Shown piece by piece: positions 15,366-23,920 of a DNA stretch of 64,000 bases. The notes beneath the pieces are model-generated. The model saw only the letters and a list, made by a program, of their open reading frames with translations. It searched no databases and was not told the DNA's origin. Source of the DNA: Fodinibacter sp038210185 (lineage in GTDB: Bacteria; Actinomycetota; Actinomycetes; Actinomycetales; Dermatophilaceae). The first letter of the stretch is position 1. Each line of letters opens with the position of its first letter. The DNA lies in the NCBI GenBank assembly GCA_038210185.1, contig JBBQWX010000004.1:1-64000 (forward strand), in the 5' to 3' direction. The translations under genes and the position numbers were made by a program.

Positions 15366-17084
15366 TCAACGGACCCCGGCGAAGCCGGCGACCCCACGTC
15401 GGGCGGTCTCGAGCGGCTCGAGCTCGGCGCGCACCGCTGCGGACCCACCGACCGGGCAGGTCCAGGCCCCCTCGAGCTCGACGATGCGCACCCCGGGCGA
15501 CTCGAGCCAGCGCAGCACCTTCTCGCTCTCCTCGGGCGTGGCGGCGGTGCACGGGGGCAGGGGGGCCGAGACGACCTCGGCGCTGGCGCACAGCGCCTCG
15601 ATGTAGGGCATTGGGTCGGCGCCGCGCGGTGCGGTGGTGCTGCCGGCCAGCCGGCCGTACCGCACGCAGACGACCTCCCAGCCGCCGAGCAGTGAGCGCC
15701 GCGCGGCGACCAGCTCGGGGATGCGGGCGAGCGGGTCGAGGCGCTGCGCGCGTGAGGTGCCCCGCACCAGCGCGACGAGCCGTTCGCGCACGACCCGGGC
15801 ATCCTCGTAGCGCTCGACGTCGGCGAGATGGGTCATCCGGGCGCGCAGCGAGTCGAGCAGGTCGCGGGTGTCGCCGACCAGCAGGTCGACGGCGCGGTCG
15901 GCCACGAGGGCATAGTCGGCCACCGACTGGGCGCCGGTGCACGGCGCACCGCACCGGCCCAGGTCGGCCAGGGCGCACGCCGACCGCGGCCGGGTGGGGG
16001 AGAGCCGTTCGAGGCACTGGCGCAGCGGCAGCACCTCGTGCACCGCGGCCACGGCTGACTCGGCGGCGGAGCGCGAGCCGAACGGGCCGGCGTACCGGGC
16101 GCCGTCGTCGGCGACCGCGCGCACGATCGACAGCCGGGGGAACGGCTCGACGGTGAGCTTGACCCACAGGGCGCGCTCGGGGTGGCGCGAGCGACGGTTG
16201 TACCGGGGCTTGTGCTCGGCGATCAGGCGCAGCTCGCGGACCTCGGCCTCGAGGGTGGTGGCGCACACGATGGGGCTGACCGACTCGGCGATGCGCACCA
16301 TCTCGCCCATCCGGCGGCGGTGCTCGGACGCGGTGAAGTAGGAACGGACGCGGGTGCGGATGGAGACCGAGGTGCCGACGTAGAGCACCCGGCCCTGACC
16401 GTCCTTGAAGAGGTAGACACCGGGCAGGTCGGGCAGGTCGTCGGCGAGGTGCCGCTTGCGGCGCCGGGCGGGGGTGACCCGCGCGGTGTAGTCGAGCAGC
16501 TCCTCGAGCGAGTGAACGCCGAGCGAGCCCACCCGCTCGAGCAGGCCGTGCAGCACGTCGACGGTGGCCCGGGCGTCGTGCAGGGCCCGGTGGTCGGGGG
16601 TCGTCGTGGCGCGGAAGAGCCGGGCCAGCGAGGCCAACCGGTGGTTGGGCACCTCGTCGCGGTGGACGAGCTGGCGGGCCAGGTGCACGGTGTCGAGCAC
16701 CGCGAAGCCGGGCCAGGCGTGCTCGGTGCGCCGGGCGGCCGCCTTGAGGAACGAGATGTCGAAGCCCGCGTTGTGGGCGACGAGCACCGACCCGGCGGCG
16801 AACTCGAGGAAGGCGGGCAGGGCCGCCTCGATGCGCGGGGCGCCGGCCACCATGGAGTCGGTGATGCCGGTGAGCACCGAGATGAACGCGGGGATGGCGC
16901 CCCCGGGGTTGACGAGGGTCTGGAACTCGCCGACGACGTCGCCGCCGCGCACCTTGACGGCGCCGATCTCGGTGATGCCGCACTCCACGGGGCTGCCGCC
17001 GGTGGTCTCGAGGTCGACGACGACGAAGGTCACCGACGACAGGGGCGTGCCCAGGTCGTCGAACGTGCCCTGCACCATCGTCAT
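15366..17084 (-). CDS. DEDDh 3'-5' exonuclease fused to a UvrC/Cho-like GIY-YIG region
   Basis: A two-part DNA-processing protein (about 573 aa) of the Rv2191 type. The N-terminal third is a DnaQ-like exonuclease with the DLETTG (Asp, Glu), HNAGFDISFLK (Asp) and HRALHDARAT (His, Asp) motifs. The second part has the GIY-YIG signature (LPGVYLFKDGQGRVLYVGTS...), followed by UvrC-like EVRELRLIAEHKPRYN and a Cys-rich C-A-L-G-R-C-G-A-P-C stretch. A role in repair-patch trimming or alternative nucleotide excision is likely. I chose the ATG at 17084 because TACGGT lies just upstream on the minus strand; a GTG at 17114 is the alternative. Confidence 0.88.
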   Translation of the reverse strand: MTMVQGTFDDLGTPLSSVTFVVVDLETTGGSPVECGITEIGAVKVRGGDVVGEFQTLVNPGGAIPAFISVLTGITDSMVAGAPRIEAALPAFLEFAAGSVLVAHNAGFDISFLKAAARRTEHAWPGFAVLDTVHLARQLVHRDEVPNHRLASLARLFRATTTPDHRALHDARATVDVLHGLLERVGSLGVHSLEELLDYTARVTPARRRKRHLADDLPDLPGVYLFKDGQGRVLYVGTSVSIRTRVRSYFTASEHRRRMGEMVRIAESVSPIVCATTLEAEVRELRLIAEHKPRYNRRSRHPERALWVKLTVEPFPRLSIVRAVADDGARYAGPFGSRSAAESAVAAVHEVLPLRQCLERLSPTRPRSACALADLGRCGAPCTGAQSVADYALVADRAVDLLVGDTRDLLDSLRARMTHLADVERYEDARVVRERLVALVRGTSRAQRLDPLARIPELVAARRSLLGGWEVVCVRYGRLAGSTTAPRGADPMPYIEALCASAEVVSAPLPPCTAATPEESEKVLRWLESPGVRIVELEGAWTCPVGGSAAVRAELEPLETARRGVAGFAGVR

Positions 17085-17144
17085 GTCGCCGACCGTAGGC
17101 TCCCGCACCGACACCCCCCGGAAGGCGCGCTGGTGCGGGTCGGC

Positions 17145-17996
17145 TCAGCGGCGACGGGCGGTGAGCAACAGGTACTCCCAGGCCATGACGCCCTGCGCGA
17201 GGTGCTGCTCGCCGAGGTCGGCGAGTGCGGCGTCGAGCGCGTTCACCTGCTCGGTGTCCTCGCCGAGGGAGCGGTAGACGGCGATCGTCGGGCCGTAGCG
17301 CGCCTTGAAGTAGTCGCGGAAGGCCGCGCCGTCCGGGAAGCGGTCGACCACGAGGTGTGACCGGCCCGCCGCTACGTCGTCGACGCGGTCGCCGAGCAGG
17401 TCGCGCACGTGCGGCTCCGACCCCCACAGCGGGGCCGGCTGGGCGCCGGGCGGGGGAGGCGGGGCGTAGGGGCGCATCACCGAGAACATCTGCCCGATGA
17501 ACCCGTCGGGGGTCCAGCTGACCAGGCCGATGCGGCCCTCACTGCGGGTGACCCGCACCAGCTCGTCGGCCGCCGCGCGGTGGAACGGCGCGAACATGAC
17601 CCCGACGCACGACGTGGTGACGTCGAACGCGCCGTCGGCGTACGGCAGGGCCTCGGCGTCCCCCTCGTGCCACCTGACGTCGAGGCCCTCGGCGCGGGCG
17701 CGGCGCTCACCCGCCGCGAGCAGCTCGGGCGTGAGGTCGGATGCCGTGACGCTCGCCCCCGCGCGCGCGGCGGGGACCGCGACGGTGCCGGTGCCGGCCG
17801 CGACGTCGAGCAGCCGGTCACCGGAGGCGACCTGGCAGGCCTCGACCAGAACGGGTCCCAGCGGGGCGACGAGGTCCGCGGCCACCGCCGGGTAGTCGCC
17901 CAGCGCCCACATCGCACGGTGCTTCAGCTTGACCTCGGGGGCGGCGCCGTACCGGATCGGCGCGTCGGCGTGCGCCGGCTGGGTGGTGTCGGTCAT
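17145..17996 (-). CDS. Class I SAM-dependent methyltransferase
   Basis: A 283-aa UbiE-like Rossmann methyltransferase. The SAM-binding motif I is LLDVAAGTGTVAVPAA, followed by motif II (VTASDLTPELL), the acidic loop EGDAEALPYADGAFDVTT and SEGRIGLVSWTPDGF. A proline run (PPPPPG) sits near residue 185. The substrate is not evident. It is divergently transcribed from an HxlR regulator across a short region holding a perfect inverted repeat, so that regulator probably controls it. The ATG at 17996 (MTDTTQPAH) has a purine-rich AAGGAGAACG ribosome site. Confidence 0.82.
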   Translation of the reverse strand: MTDTTQPAHADAPIRYGAAPEVKLKHRAMWALGDYPAVAADLVAPLGPVLVEACQVASGDRLLDVAAGTGTVAVPAARAGASVTASDLTPELLAAGERRARAEGLDVRWHEGDAEALPYADGAFDVTTSCVGVMFAPFHRAAADELVRVTRSEGRIGLVSWTPDGFIGQMFSVMRPYAPPPPPGAQPAPLWGSEPHVRDLLGDRVDDVAAGRSHLVVDRFPDGAAFRDYFKARYGPTIAVYRSLGEDTEQVNALDAALADLGEQHLAQGVMAWEYLLLTARRR

Positions 17997-18066
17997 GACG
18001 TTCTCCTTGGTGGTGGTCCGGGGGTCCAGCGTCGCGAGGCGGGCCGGGCGGCATCCAGTGCGCGAT

Positions 18067-18086
18067 GTGAACCGAGCGCGGTTCAC
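18067..18086. promoter_or_regulatory. Inverted-repeat operator in the methyltransferase/HxlR divergon
   Basis: GTGAACCG and CGGTTCAC are exact 8-bp inverted arms separated by AGCG. The site lies between the two divergent start codons, the expected place for an HxlR autoregulatory operator. Confidence 0.7.
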
Positions 18087-18177
18087 GATCTGTAATGGCG
18101 CGACGCCGTGGCCGGGTGTGCACTGGGTGTCCTGGTTGTGGAGGCCGAGAGGCGGCCCCCTGCGGGAGGTGGTGACC

Positions 18178-18852
18178 ATGTCGACCTACGGTCAGTTCTG
18201 CCCGATCGCCAAGGCGATGGAAGTGCTCGACGAGCGCTGGACCCTGCTCGTGGTGCGCGAGCTGTTGATGGGCAGCCGGCACTTCAACGAGCTGCGGCGG
18301 GGCAACCCGAAGATGTCGCCGGCCCTGCTCTCCAAGCGGCTGCGGCGGCTCGAGCGGGCCGGGGTGGTGCGGCGCCGCGTCGTCGGCGACCGCAGCGCCT
18401 ACGAGCTCACCGAGAGCGGGCTGGAGCTGCGGGCGGTCGTCGAGGCCCTCGGCGCCTGGGGTGCCCGCTGGGTCGGCGACCTGGGGGAGGAGGACCTCGA
18501 CCCGCACCTGTTGCTGTGGGACGTGCGGCGCACCATTCCCGTCGAGGACTGGCCGAGGGGGCGCACCGTCGTGGCGATGCGGTTCGGTGACGTCGCACCT
18601 GCGGTGTCGCGGTGGTGGATCTGCGTCGCGGGAGACGAGGTCGACGTCTGCGACGTCGACCCGGGGTTCGAGGTCGTGGCGACGGTGCACACGTCACTGC
18701 GCACCATGACCGAGATCTGGCGGGGTGACCGCGGGTGGGGCGACGCGATCCGCGCGGGGCGCATGGAGGTGGAGGCGCCGAGTGCCGTCGCGCGGGCCGT
18801 GCCGCGCTGGATCGGCCAGTCCGTGCTCGCGGAGGTGCCGCGGCCGGCCTGA
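18178..18852 (+). CDS. HxlR-family winged-helix regulator with a C-terminal extra domain
   Basis: A 224-aa transcription factor. Residues 5-100 form the HxlR winged helix, with the family hallmarks CPIAKAMEVLDERWTLLVVRELLMG, F-NELRRG-P-MSPALLSKRLRRLE and the AYELTESGLEL wing. The C-terminal half (about residues 105-224) is a second alpha/beta domain such as the SCP2-like region found in some actinobacterial members; a ligand-binding role is inferred. The ATG at 18178 follows GGGAGGTGGTGACC. It is likely to bind the inverted repeat at 18067-18086 and control the divergent methyltransferase. Some HxlR proteins sense electrophiles through the conserved N-terminal cysteine seen here. Confidence 0.87.
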   Translation: MSTYGQFCPIAKAMEVLDERWTLLVVRELLMGSRHFNELRRGNPKMSPALLSKRLRRLERAGVVRRRVVGDRSAYELTESGLELRAVVEALGAWGARWVGDLGEEDLDPHLLLWDVRRTIPVEDWPRGRTVVAMRFGDVAPAVSRWWICVAGDEVDVCDVDPGFEVVATVHTSLRTMTEIWRGDRGWGDAIRAGRMEVEAPSAVARAVPRWIGQSVLAEVPRPA

Positions 18853-18935
18853 CGGGCGGACGGCGGCACGCGGCAGGTGGCCTGTCGGTGGCCGCCCCTA
18901 GCGTTGGGGCAAGCCACCTGGAAGGGGTGAGACCG

Positions 18936-19208
18936 ATGACCGTCCACGACAGCACGTTGACCGTCGAGTGCCGCACGTGCCCGGTACGTGAGCTGCAGTG
19001 CGGCGACTGCATGGTGCCGGTCCTGCTCGACCTCACCGCACCGTCGGTGCGGCTCGACCTCGCCCTCGACCCCGAGGAGCGGGCCGCCGTCACCCGTCTC
19101 GTCGAGGCCGGGCTCGTCGCCCCCGAGACCGCGGCCCGGGCCAGGGCCGTCGTCGTCGCCGGTGCTCGCGACGACCTCCGGTCCGAGGGGGGTCGCGCGG
19201 TCGGGTGA
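18936..19208 (+). CDS. Small cysteine-motif protein of unknown function
   Basis: A 90-aa actinobacterial protein. Residues 11-24 hold the cysteine motif CRTCPVRELQCGDC (C-x2-C-x6-C-x2-C), which could bind zinc or an Fe-S cluster. The rest is predicted alpha-helical (LDPEERAAVTRLVEAGLVAPETAARARAV). The ATG at 18936 is preceded by GGAAGGGG at good spacing. Similar short C-x2-C proteins sit beside cell-wall or peptidase genes in other actinobacteria (from memory). It is 31 bp upstream of a lipoprotein metallopeptidase gene, which has its own putative promoter. Function not known. Confidence 0.75.
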   Translation: MTVHDSTLTVECRTCPVRELQCGDCMVPVLLDLTAPSVRLDLALDPEERAAVTRLVEAGLVAPETAARARAVVVAGARDDLRSEGGRAVG

Positions 19209-19227
19209 GCCTGCCGGCGGGGGTCCT

Positions 19228-19233
19228 TACGAT
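19228..19233 (+). promoter_or_regulatory. -10 box (TACGAT) of lipoprotein peptidase gene, leaderless
   Basis: TACGAT ends 6 nt before the GTG at 19240, predicting a leaderless transcript independent of the upstream small gene. Confidence 0.45.
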
Positions 19234-19239
19234 GGGCCG

Positions 19240-20577
19240 GTGCATGACCTCCTGACCACGAGCCGACGCCGCGTCGGGCGCCGGTGGGGTGTGTGGGTCT
19301 CGGTGCTCTCGCTCGGTGCCGTCCCGGTGCTCGGCGCGTGCATGTCGCCCCCGGATGCCGGGTCGGCGCCGTCCGCTCCCCCCGCCGCCACGGCATCCAC
19401 CGGGTCGGCGAGCGCGGCTGGCACCGCCGGGACGGCGGCTGGCACCGCCGGGACCGGGCTGCTCCGGGCTCGTGCCGCCGCGGTCGTCGCCGGTGACGAG
19501 CAGGCCTATGCCGCAACCGTTGCCGATCGCACCATGGCGGCCGGGCAGCGCCAGCTGGACTCCTTCGCCGCGGCTCGGGCGCTGCGGGTCTCCCGCCTCG
19601 AGGTCGGGGCGCCGGTCGTGACCGTCGATCAGCGCGACCCCGAGCGCATACGAGCCGAGGTCGACGTGCGCTACCGCGTCGACGACCTAGACCGCGCCGA
19701 CCGGGTCGCTCGCCTCGAGTACGTCCTGGTGCGGTCCGGGGCGAGCTGGCGGGTCGTGTCGGAGCGAGCTCTCGTCCCCGGTGCCGGTGTCCCCTGGGTC
19801 GCGATGCCCACCCTGGCGGTGCGGCGCGGGGCGCACGGGGTCGTCGCCGGCACCGTGCCGGTCGCCCGGCTGGACGAGCACCTCGCCGTCGTCGACCGAG
19901 CGGTACCTGCGCTGCACGAGCAGTGGGCTGGCACGCCCGCCCGGGTGCTGGTGCTGGCACCGTCGACCGTGGCGCAGGCCGACGCCCTGCTCGGCCGACC
20001 GGGGGGATCGGGCACCGCACCGGTGGCCGCGACGACCGAGGGGCCGACCGGCGCCGGGGGCACCGCGACCGGCGACCGGGTGGTGCTCGACCCAGGTGCC
20101 TTCGACCGGCTCACGGCCAGCGGCCGCGACGTGGTGCTCACCCACGAGCTGGCCCACGTCGCGGTGCGCGCCAGCGTGCCCGGCCGTCCGGCCGCGTGGC
20201 TGGCCGAGGGTTACGCCGACCACGTCGGCTACGACCGTGCGGATGTGTCCGCGGCCCGGCTGGTCGCGCCCCTCGTCTCGGCGATCCGCGCCGGGCAGGG
20301 CCCGCGCCGGCTGCCCAGCCCTGCCGAGCTGCAGCCGGCGACCGGCGACATCGAGGTGCCATACCTCGCTGCGTGGCAGGCGGTCGACCTCATCGCCCGC
20401 ACGCACGGTGAGGCGGCGCTGCGCCGACTGGTCGCGGCCGGATCCGCGACCGGGTCCGATGCCGACGCGGAGGCTGCCACCGACGCGGCGCTGGTGTCCG
20501 AGCTCGGCACCACCCGGGCCGAGCTGACTCAGCAGTGGCTCATCCGGCTGGGCCACCTGGCGAAGAACCCCGGCTGA
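19240..20577 (+). CDS. Lipoprotein zinc metallopeptidase (gluzincin type)
   Basis: A 445-aa exported protein. Basic residues (SRRRVGRRW) precede a hydrophobic core and lipobox VLGAC (Cys34), so it should be a membrane-anchored lipoprotein facing outward. An Ala/Gly/Thr-rich linker (about 40-70) is followed by an alpha/beta region and then HELAH (302-306) with a third zinc ligand glutamate in AEGYADH (Glu323), the M1/MA-clan gluzincin spacing. Substrate unknown, possibly cell-wall or secreted proteins. The GTG start at 19240 has a leaderless -10 box. The gene is convergent with a membrane protein across copy B of the palindromic repeat. Confidence 0.83.
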   Translation: MHDLLTTSRRRVGRRWGVWVSVLSLGAVPVLGACMSPPDAGSAPSAPPAATASTGSASAAGTAGTAAGTAGTGLLRARAAAVVAGDEQAYAATVADRTMAAGQRQLDSFAAARALRVSRLEVGAPVVTVDQRDPERIRAEVDVRYRVDDLDRADRVARLEYVLVRSGASWRVVSERALVPGAGVPWVAMPTLAVRRGAHGVVAGTVPVARLDEHLAVVDRAVPALHEQWAGTPARVLVLAPSTVAQADALLGRPGGSGTAPVAATTEGPTGAGGTATGDRVVLDPGAFDRLTASGRDVVLTHELAHVAVRASVPGRPAAWLAEGYADHVGYDRADVSAARLVAPLVSAIRAGQGPRRLPSPAELQPATGDIEVPYLAAWQAVDLIARTHGEAALRRLVAAGSATGSDADAEAATDAALVSELGTTRAELTQQWLIRLGHLAKNPG

Positions 20578-20590
20578 CTGCGACCTTCTC

Positions 20591-20662
20591 GCGAAGTCAG
20601 GAGCAGTTCGCGCAGTCAGGGCCCTACAAGGCCCTGAGCCGGCGAAGTCCTCCTGACTTCGC
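20591..20662. repeat. 72-bp palindromic repeat, copy B
   Basis: The same length as copy A, inserted in the opposite orientation; its reverse complement matches copy A at 63 of 72 positions. It starts 14 bp after the lipoprotein stop. Its minus strand encodes the last residues and the TGA (20618-20616) of the membrane protein, so the element lies partly inside a gene. Confidence 0.85.
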
Positions 20663-22061
20663 GGAGAGGGGCCGGGGCGGGGGCCGGGGCGGGGGCGCCG
20701 TCGCCCGTCGGAGCCTCCTCGAGCGCCGGTTCGCCCTGGGGAAGCGCGAGCGACGCGGCCACGAGGGCCCCCACGAGCCAGTACTGGTTGTAGAACGCCT
20801 GCTTGTTGACCAGGTTGGCCACGGCAAGCACCAGGGCCAGCCAGCGCAGCAGCTCGTCGAACCCCGGTCGGCGCCGCCACACGGCATACGACGCGGCGCC
20901 GACGACACCGACCACCGCCGCCCCGGTCACCGCGAAGGGCAGGGTGACCTCGTGCTCGTTGAGGGCGTAGAGGTACCACGTGTTCGCGAACCTGATCGGG
21001 TGGAAGGCGAGCAGCGTGGTCACCGTGTCGCCGAAGAACGCCCCGGCATCGGCGACGACCCACGGCGCCATGAGCAGCCCGGCCAGCGCGCCGGTCGCGA
21101 GGGTGCGCCACACCCCGAACGGCCGCCACACGAGCAGCACCGGCGCGAGCAGCGCCAGGTGCTGCTTGCTCGCGCACGCCAGGGCCAGTGGCACGATCGC
21201 CCACCAGGCGTGGTCGCGTCGCACCAGCACGGCCCACCAGACGATCGCTGCGGCCAGCACCGGCTCGGTCCACGCCTGGTCGAGCTGGGTCAGCGTGCCG
21301 GGGGCCAGCACGAGCACCGCCGTGACCGCGGCGGCCCGCTCGGCCCGCCCGTGCGCCAGCGCCCACAGCCCGGCGAACAGCACCAGCGACCAGAACAGCA
21401 CGGCCCAGCGCACGTCCCCGGCGATCCACCTGCCGGGCGCGGTGAGCACCGACATCCACGGCAGGTAGGGGAAGAAGTCCTGCACCCCGGGGGAGTCGGT
21501 CCACCGCTGCGTGTAGACGTTGGCACCGCGCGCGAGGGCGTCGGCGCCCTGTTGCAGCACCACCCAGACGTCGATCTTCGGGGCCTTGTCACCGAGGATC
21601 GCGACGACGGCCAGCGTGACGTGGGTGGTCACCGCGAGGGCGTAGGCCGTGACGGCGGCGAAGCGCCCCGGCCGGGTCAGCAGCGCGGCGCACGCGAGAC
21701 CTCCGGTGGTCAGCACGGCCAGGGCGGCGGTGAGCCACCCGCCCTTCAGGTAGGTGAACAGCGGGACGGTGTGGGTGATGGCGACCGACGCCACCAGCAC
21801 CACCGGAGCCAGCCAGCGGGGCACGGACAGCTCCAGGCGGCGGACCAGCCACCACGCGAGCAGCGCCGCGCACGCGGTGAGAGTGAGCACGATCGGCACC
21901 CGGAAGCGCACGACGCTCCACTGCAGCACGCCGAACCACGCGAGCCAGGCGGCGCCGAGCACGAGGGCGGCCACCGGGCCGGACGTGCGGCGTCCGGGAC
22001 CGGTACGGGGCGCGGCGGGTGCGGCGGGTGCGGCGACGGACGCCGCGCTCGCGTCAGCCAC
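20616..22061 (-). CDS. Polytopic membrane protein, GT-C glycosyltransferase-like
   Basis: A 481-aa integral membrane protein with about 11-12 hydrophobic helices. The large early loop (DVWVVLQQGADALARGANVYTQRW... PYLPW) resembles the acceptor/lipid-donor loops of GT-C polyprenyl-phosphate mannosyltransferases found in this chromosomal block of actinobacteria; no definite catalytic residue is assigned. The GTG at 22061 overlaps the fadD stop by 8 bp, so the two are coupled; an ATG at 22094 is also in frame. The final 15 or so residues (REVRRTSPAQGLVGP) and the stop codon come from palindromic repeat copy B, so the C-terminus has been rewritten by the element. Confidence 0.75.
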   Translation of the reverse strand: MADASAASVAAPAAPAAPRTGPGRRTSGPVAALVLGAAWLAWFGVLQWSVVRFRVPIVLTLTACAALLAWWLVRRLELSVPRWLAPVVLVASVAITHTVPLFTYLKGGWLTAALAVLTTGGLACAALLTRPGRFAAVTAYALAVTTHVTLAVVAILGDKAPKIDVWVVLQQGADALARGANVYTQRWTDSPGVQDFFPYLPWMSVLTAPGRWIAGDVRWAVLFWSLVLFAGLWALAHGRAERAAAVTAVLVLAPGTLTQLDQAWTEPVLAAAIVWWAVLVRRDHAWWAIVPLALACASKQHLALLAPVLLVWRPFGVWRTLATGALAGLLMAPWVVADAGAFFGDTVTTLLAFHPIRFANTWYLYALNEHEVTLPFAVTGAAVVGVVGAASYAVWRRRPGFDELLRWLALVLAVANLVNKQAFYNQYWLVGALVAASLALPQGEPALEEAPTGDGAPAPAPAPAPLREVRRTSPAQGLVGP

Positions 22062-23844
22062 CGTAGAGGGCGTCGACCTCGTCCTCGAAGTCACGCATGA
22101 CGACGTTGCGCCTGAGCTTCAGGGACGGGGTGAGGTGGCCGGACTCCTCGGTGAAGTCCGAGTCGAGGATCGCGAACTTGCGGATCGACTCCGCCTTGGA
22201 GACAGCCGTGTTGGCGTCATCGACGGACTTCTGGACCTCTGCCACGACCCGCTCGTCGGTGCGGGCCGCGGCGAACGACACGCCGTCGAGCCCGTGGTTC
22301 GCGGCCCAGGTGGGGTACATCTCCACGTCGAGGGTGACCAGGGCGGCGATGAAGGGCTTGCCGTCGCCCACGACGATGCACTGGCTGACGAGCGGGTGCG
22401 CCCGCAGCCGGTCCTCGAGCACGGCGGGGGCGACGTTCTTGCCGCCGGCCGTCACGAGGATCTCCTTCTTGCGCCCGGTGATCCGCAGGAAGCCCTGGGC
22501 ATCGAGCACGCCGATGTCGCCGGTGAAGAACCACCCGCCGCGGATCGCCTCGCTGGTCGCGGCGGTGTTGCCGCGGTAACCGCGGAACACGTTCACCCCG
22601 CGCAGGCAGATCTCGCCGTCGTCGCCGATGCGCACGTCGACGCCGGGCAGCGGCAGGCCAACCGTGCCGATCTTGATCTGGCCGGGGCGGTTGACGGTGG
22701 CCGGGGCGGTGGTCTCGGTCAGGCCGTAGCCCTCCAGGATCGTCAGCCCGATGCCGCGGTAGAAGTGGCCCAGGCGGGTGCCGAGCGGGGCACCCCCGGA
22801 GACGGCGTACTGCACCTTGCCGCCCATCGCCTCGCGCAGCCTGCCGTAGACGAGCTTGTCGAAGATCGCGTGCCGCACCCGCAGGCCCAACGGGACGCTG
22901 TCGGCATCCTGGGCCTCGGACCACGCCACGGCCGCCGCGGCCGCACCGGCGAAGATCCGTGCCTTGCCGCCGGCCTCGGCCTTGGCCTCGGCGGAGTTGA
23001 AGATCTTCTCGAACACCCGCGGTACCGCGAGGATGAAGGTCGGCTGGAACGCCGAGAAGTCGTCGAGCAGCGACTTCAGGTCGGATGAGTGCCCCATCCG
23101 CACGCCCGCAGTCACGGCGAGCACCTCGATGAAGCGCGCGAAGACGTGCGCGAGCGGGAGGAACAGCAGCGTCGAGGAGCCACCGGCCTTGACGACCTCG
23201 GCGAGCTGGTCGGCGGCGTTCTCGGCCAGGGTGAGGAAGTTGCCGTGGGTCAGCTCGACGCCCTTGGGGCGGCCGGTCGTGCCCGAGGTGTAGATGATCG
23301 TGGCGAGGCTCGAGCGGTCGAGCGCCTCGCGGCGGCCCTCGAGCTCGGCGTCGTCGACGTCGTCGCCGTCTCGGCCCAGACCGTCGACGTCGCCCTGGTC
23401 GATGACCCACACGTGCCGCAGGCCCGCGAGCCGCGCGCGGCCCTTCTCGACCGATGCGAAGTGGGCGTCGGTCTCGACGATGACGCCGACCGCGCCGGAG
23501 TCGGCGAGGATCCACTCGACCTGGTCGGCCGAGGACGTCTCGTAGATCGGCACTGGCACGGCCCCGGCCGACCACAGCGCGAAGTCGGCGACGGTCCACT
23601 CGTAGCGAGTGCGGCTCATGATCGCGACCGCGTCACCGATGCCGATGCCGGCTGAGATGAGGCCCTTGGCCAGGGCGGCGACGTCGGCGGCGAAGGTGGC
23701 TGCGGTGACGTCGGTCCAGCCGGCACCCGAACGCACCGAGAAGGTGACCCGGCCGGGCTCTGCGCTCGCCCACCGCAGTGGGACGTCGCCGAGACTGCCG
23801 GAGATCGTCTCGGGCAGGACGAGCGGGGCGGACTTCTCGTGCAC
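22054..23844 (-). CDS. Long-chain fatty acid--CoA ligase (FadD15-like AMP-dependent synthetase)
   Basis: A 596-aa ANL-superfamily enzyme that adenylates long-chain fatty acids and forms acyl-CoA. Visible motifs are the P-loop-like A3 stretch IIYTSGTTGRPKGVELTH, the FAT-P-like FILAVPRVFEKIFN, A5 GYGLTETTAP, the TGD aspartate (WFFTGDIG), and the C-terminal hinge with the catalytic lysine region ITGRKKEILVTAGGKNVAP. Length is normal. The GTG at 23844 (VHEKSAPLVL) was chosen; the frame extends upstream but would collide with the divergent SRPBCC gene. Orthologue Rv2187 (fadD15) lies in the same neighbourhood. Confidence 0.9.
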   Translation of the reverse strand: MHEKSAPLVLPETISGSLGDVPLRWASAEPGRVTFSVRSGAGWTDVTAATFAADVAALAKGLISAGIGIGDAVAIMSRTRYEWTVADFALWSAGAVPVPIYETSSADQVEWILADSGAVGVIVETDAHFASVEKGRARLAGLRHVWVIDQGDVDGLGRDGDDVDDAELEGRREALDRSSLATIIYTSGTTGRPKGVELTHGNFLTLAENAADQLAEVVKAGGSSTLLFLPLAHVFARFIEVLAVTAGVRMGHSSDLKSLLDDFSAFQPTFILAVPRVFEKIFNSAEAKAEAGGKARIFAGAAAAAVAWSEAQDADSVPLGLRVRHAIFDKLVYGRLREAMGGKVQYAVSGGAPLGTRLGHFYRGIGLTILEGYGLTETTAPATVNRPGQIKIGTVGLPLPGVDVRIGDDGEICLRGVNVFRGYRGNTAATSEAIRGGWFFTGDIGVLDAQGFLRITGRKKEILVTAGGKNVAPAVLEDRLRAHPLVSQCIVVGDGKPFIAALVTLDVEMYPTWAANHGLDGVSFAAARTDERVVAEVQKSVDDANTAVSKAESIRKFAILDSDFTEESGHLTPSLKLRRNVVMRDFEDEVDALYGG

Positions 23845-23907
23845 GATCGACTCCTTCTGGGGGCGCACCACGGGGGACGCCCCAACTCTAGGACCCTGCA
23901 GGACGGG

Positions 23908-23913
23908 TACCCT
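23908..23913 (+). promoter_or_regulatory. -10 box (TACCCT) of SRPBCC gene, leaderless
   Basis: TACCCT ends 7 nt before the ATG at 23921, predicting a leaderless transcript that may continue into the arsA-like gene. Confidence 0.5.
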
Positions 23914-23920
23914 CCGATCC

